This document shows, piece after piece, positions 61,512-64,000 of a DNA stretch of 64,000 bases. The position numbers were made by a program, and so were the translations under genes. Position 1 is the first letter of the stretch; every line of letters starts with the position of its first letter. Location: assembly GCF_947492535.1 (NCBI RefSeq), contig NZ_CANLNH010000004.1, positions 62,001 through 126,000 on the forward strand, written 5' to 3'. Below the pieces are notes generated by a model. That model did no database searches, had not been told where the DNA came from, and was given only the letters and a program-made list of their open reading frames with translations. Source of the stretch: an uncultured Dokdonia sp. GTDB taxonomy: Bacteria > Bacteroidota > Bacteroidia > Flavobacteriales > Flavobacteriaceae.

Positions 61512-64000
61512 ATGAAGTACATTTTTTTTAAACTTTTACTTGTTTTTGCAATGTTACCAGTCATTGCTCAAACGTCTGTAAAAGGAACAGTAATTGACAG
61601 AATTACCACAGAAAACTTAGCCGAGGCTACTGTTTTTATAGAAGGTACGAGTCAAACGATGCAGACAGGTGCAGATGGAGCATTTGTTTTAACACAAGTT
61701 CCGGTAGGAGATCAAATTCTTTCGATCTCAAAAAATGGATACGTGACTAGACGTTTTCCAGTGGTTATTAATGAAGGACAAACACTAGATTTAGGAGAAG
61801 TAACTCTTGATGTAGATGTAGCAAAAGAACAAGAACTAAACGGGCTTATTTCATTATCTGACAATGATCTTAATGGAGAAGATGATGATATAGGCGGTTT
61901 GAATGTTTCAGGATTACTTTCGGCGGGACGCGATACATATTTAAGTGCTGCAGCTTTTGATTGGAGTGCTACTTTTTTCAGACCTAGAGGGCTTGATAAT
62001 GCCAACGGTAAATTACTTATCAATGGTATCGAAATGAACAAGCAGTTTAGTGGTCGTCCTCAATGGGGAAACTGGGGAGGTCTTAATGATGTACAACGTA
62101 ATCGTGAATTTACACAAGGGCTTTCTGCAAATGAATATTCTTTTGGAGGACTGGCTGGAACTACAAATATAGATATGAGAGCTTCTCAATATCGTAAAGG
62201 AGGTCGTGTCTCTTATGCTTCTGCAAATCGTTCATATCAAGGAAGAATAATGGCAAGCTATAGTTCTGGAGTAAGAGCAGATGGTTGGGCATATACAATC
62301 CTTGCTTCGAGACGTTTTGGAAACGAAGGATATATAGATGGAACATTATATGATGCAAATTCGTTTTTTGCTTCTGTAGAGAAAAAGTTTAATGATCAAC
62401 ACAGTCTTAACTTTACATCTATTTATACTCCAAACAGAAGAGGACGTAGTACGGCTCTCACACAAGAGATTTTTAATCTTAAAGGAAGACAGTACAATCC
62501 TTTTTGGGGATATCAGAATGGTCAAATACGTAATACACGTATTAGAGAAATAGAAGAGCCTATCTTAATGTTAAATCATACATGGAATGTTTCTGATAAA
62601 ACAACCATAAATACAAACTTAGGATACCAAACAGGAACTATTAAGAATAGCCGAATTGATAATAATGGTACGACACTTATCCAGTCAAATGGACAAGATT
62701 TTTTTGCAGGAGGTGCTCGTAACCCTTCTCCAGACTATTATCAATTACTACCAAGTTTCTTTTTACAAGATGAAAACCCTACTGCAAATGATTTTCAAAA
62801 TGCATTCTTAGCACAACAAGATTTTGTAAATGATGGGCAGTTTGATTGGAACTTATTATACGAAAGTAATGCTACCTTAAGAGAGCAAGGTAGAAATGCA
62901 TTATATGTTGTTCAGAATGACGTTATAGAAGATAACCAGTTAAGTGCAAACATTATTATAAATAGTGCACTTACAGATAATATTACTTTAAATGGAAATG
63001 TAAGTTACCGTAACTTGAGTAGTGAAAATTATGCAGAGGTAGAAGATTTACTTGGTGCTACGGGGTATTTAGACATCGATAACTTTACAGAAGCAGAATC
63101 TGGAGACTCATCAGGGATTATCTCTACAGCTAGTGCGCAAAGTGATGTACGTAATCCTAACCGAATTGTAGGAGAAGGAGATCGTTATAAGTATAATTAT
63201 GAAATTGATGCCGATGTTGTATCTGGTTTCGCGCAAGCGCAATTTAAATACAACAAAGTAGACTTTTATGTAGGAGGTACGGTTACACAAACTACGTATC
63301 AACGTAATGGTTTATTTGAAAATGGAAACTTTCAAAACGTAGAAGGTTCTGTAGGTTCTTTTGGTAATAGTGAAAAATTAGACTTTACTACAGGAGGGAT
63401 AAAAGGAGGGCTTACATATAAGATTACAGGACGTCATGTTATAGATGTAAATGGAGGATATTATACGAATGCACCGACGATACGTAACTCTTTTGTAAAT
63501 GCACGTCAAAATAACGAAGTGGTAGAAGGATTAGAAAGTGAGCAAATACAATCTGTAGATGTAAGTTATATTTTTAGATCACCACTTGTAAAAGGAAGAC
63601 TTACGGGATATTATACTGGATTTGAAAATGGAACAGATTTAGGATTTTATTTTACAGAAGATCTCGGAGGTTTAGGAGCAGATGGAGATGCGTTTGTACA
63701 AGAAATACTTACCAATGTAGGGAGACGTAATATGGGAATAGAGCTTGGACTTGAAGCACAAGTATTACCAACGCTTAAATTAAAAGCGGCAGCAAGTGTA
63801 GGACAGTATACATTTACAAATAATCCTAACTTATACTTACGAAGTGATGACTTTGATGGCGCGTTACGTTTTGGAGATGGTACAACAAACTTAAAAGATG
63901 TACACGTAGCAGGTGGTCCAGAAAGAGCATTCCAGTTAGGGTTTGAATATAGAGATCCAGATTTCTGGAATATTGGTGTAACAACCAATTATTTTTCTAA
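61512..64000 (+). CDS. TonB-dependent receptor, 3' truncated by the window end
   Basis: 829 codons are visible. MKYIFFKLLLVFAMLPVIAQ is a signal peptide, then a CarboxypepD_reg-like domain (SVKGTVIDRITTENLAEATV), a linker (VAKEQELNGLISLSDNDLNG), a plug (RPRGLDNANGKLLINGIEMN, NWGGLNDVQRNREFTQGLSA) and the first barrel part, ending at FWNIGVTTNYFS. The frame is open to the last base, so the gene continues. It lacks a STN domain. The reverse-strand ORFs here are shadows. Ligand unknown. Confidence 0.9.
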   Translation, partial: MKYIFFKLLLVFAMLPVIAQTSVKGTVIDRITTENLAEATVFIEGTSQTMQTGADGAFVLTQVPVGDQILSISKNGYVTRRFPVVINEGQTLDLGEVTLDVDVAKEQELNGLISLSDNDLNGEDDDIGGLNVSGLLSAGRDTYLSAAAFDWSATFFRPRGLDNANGKLLINGIEMNKQFSGRPQWGNWGGLNDVQRNREFTQGLSANEYSFGGLAGTTNIDMRASQYRKGGRVSYASANRSYQGRIMASYSSGVRADGWAYTILASRRFGNEGYIDGTLYDANSFFASVEKKFNDQHSLNFTSIYTPNRRGRSTALTQEIFNLKGRQYNPFWGYQNGQIRNTRIREIEEPILMLNHTWNVSDKTTINTNLGYQTGTIKNSRIDNNGTTLIQSNGQDFFAGGARNPSPDYYQLLPSFFLQDENPTANDFQNAFLAQQDFVNDGQFDWNLLYESNATLREQGRNALYVVQNDVIEDNQLSANIIINSALTDNITLNGNVSYRNLSSENYAEVEDLLGATGYLDIDNFTEAESGDSSGIISTASAQSDVRNPNRIVGEGDRYKYNYEIDADVVSGFAQAQFKYNKVDFYVGGTVTQTTYQRNGLFENGNFQNVEGSVGSFGNSEKLDFTTGGIKGGLTYKITGRHVIDVNGGYYTNAPTIRNSFVNARQNNEVVEGLESEQIQSVDVSYIFRSPLVKGRLTGYYTGFENGTDLGFYFTEDLGGLGADGDAFVQEILTNVGRRNMGIELGLEAQVLPTLKLKAAASVGQYTFTNNPNLYLRSDDFDGALRFGDGTTNLKDVHVAGGPERAFQLGFEYRDPDFWNIGVTTNYFS

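Overview
The window reads as chromosomal DNA from a marine-type member of the Flavobacteriaceae (Bacteroidetes). The evidence is AT-rich DNA, promoters of the TAnnTTTG (-7) class, no Shine-Dalgarno sites, TonB-dependent receptors with a carboxypeptidase-like N-terminal domain, LytS/LytTR and TPR-hybrid kinases, and a Tyr/Trp catabolic gene set. A Dokdonia-like genus is only a guess from the repeats. No rRNA, tRNA, CRISPR array or complete insertion sequence was found.

Layout. (1) 0-11.4 kb: peroxiredoxin, a VOC-cupin protein, an amidohydrolase-NTF2 fusion, then an acetate module: DUF4212 subunit and Na+/solute symporter (separated by a TPM-domain lipoprotein), a TPR hybrid histidine kinase and acetyl-CoA synthetase. 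(2) 11.4-16.4 kb: an AT-rich stretch of unrecognised genes (34-aa ORF, 275-aa protein, secreted 563-aa protein, polytopic membrane protein). (3) 16.4-23.6 kb: short housekeeping genes (DUF2188, thioredoxin, ThiE-like, trypsin/PDZ protease, PhoD, ABM) separated by dense intergenic repeats. (4) 24-34 kb: bacterial alpha-2-macroglobulin and its partner PBP1C, with a DUF559 nuclease gene and flanking direct repeats between them, then a RES-Xre toxin-antitoxin pair. (5) 34-41.8 kb: small reverse-strand genes including a VOC-CYTH fusion, DinB, and the tyrosine catabolic operon hmgA-orf-hppD. (6) 41.9-53.3 kb: secreted proteins, a LytS/LytTR pair, then DUF3108, tryptophan 2,3-dioxygenase, M23 peptidase and pgi. 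(7) 53.5-64 kb: an Oar-like receptor, two tandem astacin-type metalloproteases (the second frameshifted in a poly-A tract at its start), a small membrane protein, a secreted endonuclease/phosphatase and a TonB-dependent receptor cut by the window end.

The least ordinary signal is the repeat landscape. A palindrome, TACGCTTTCGCGAAAGCGTA or its 10-bp core, was read 16 times, about half inside genes and in all three reading frames. Several longer repeats share its two half-sites as termini with roughly 60-90 bp between them. A second family of spaced inverted hairpins (GGACATTGAGTG ... TGTACCGAAATGCCG) clusters at 14.7-21.8 kb. A third family flanks the DUF559 gene. All counts are from reading by eye.
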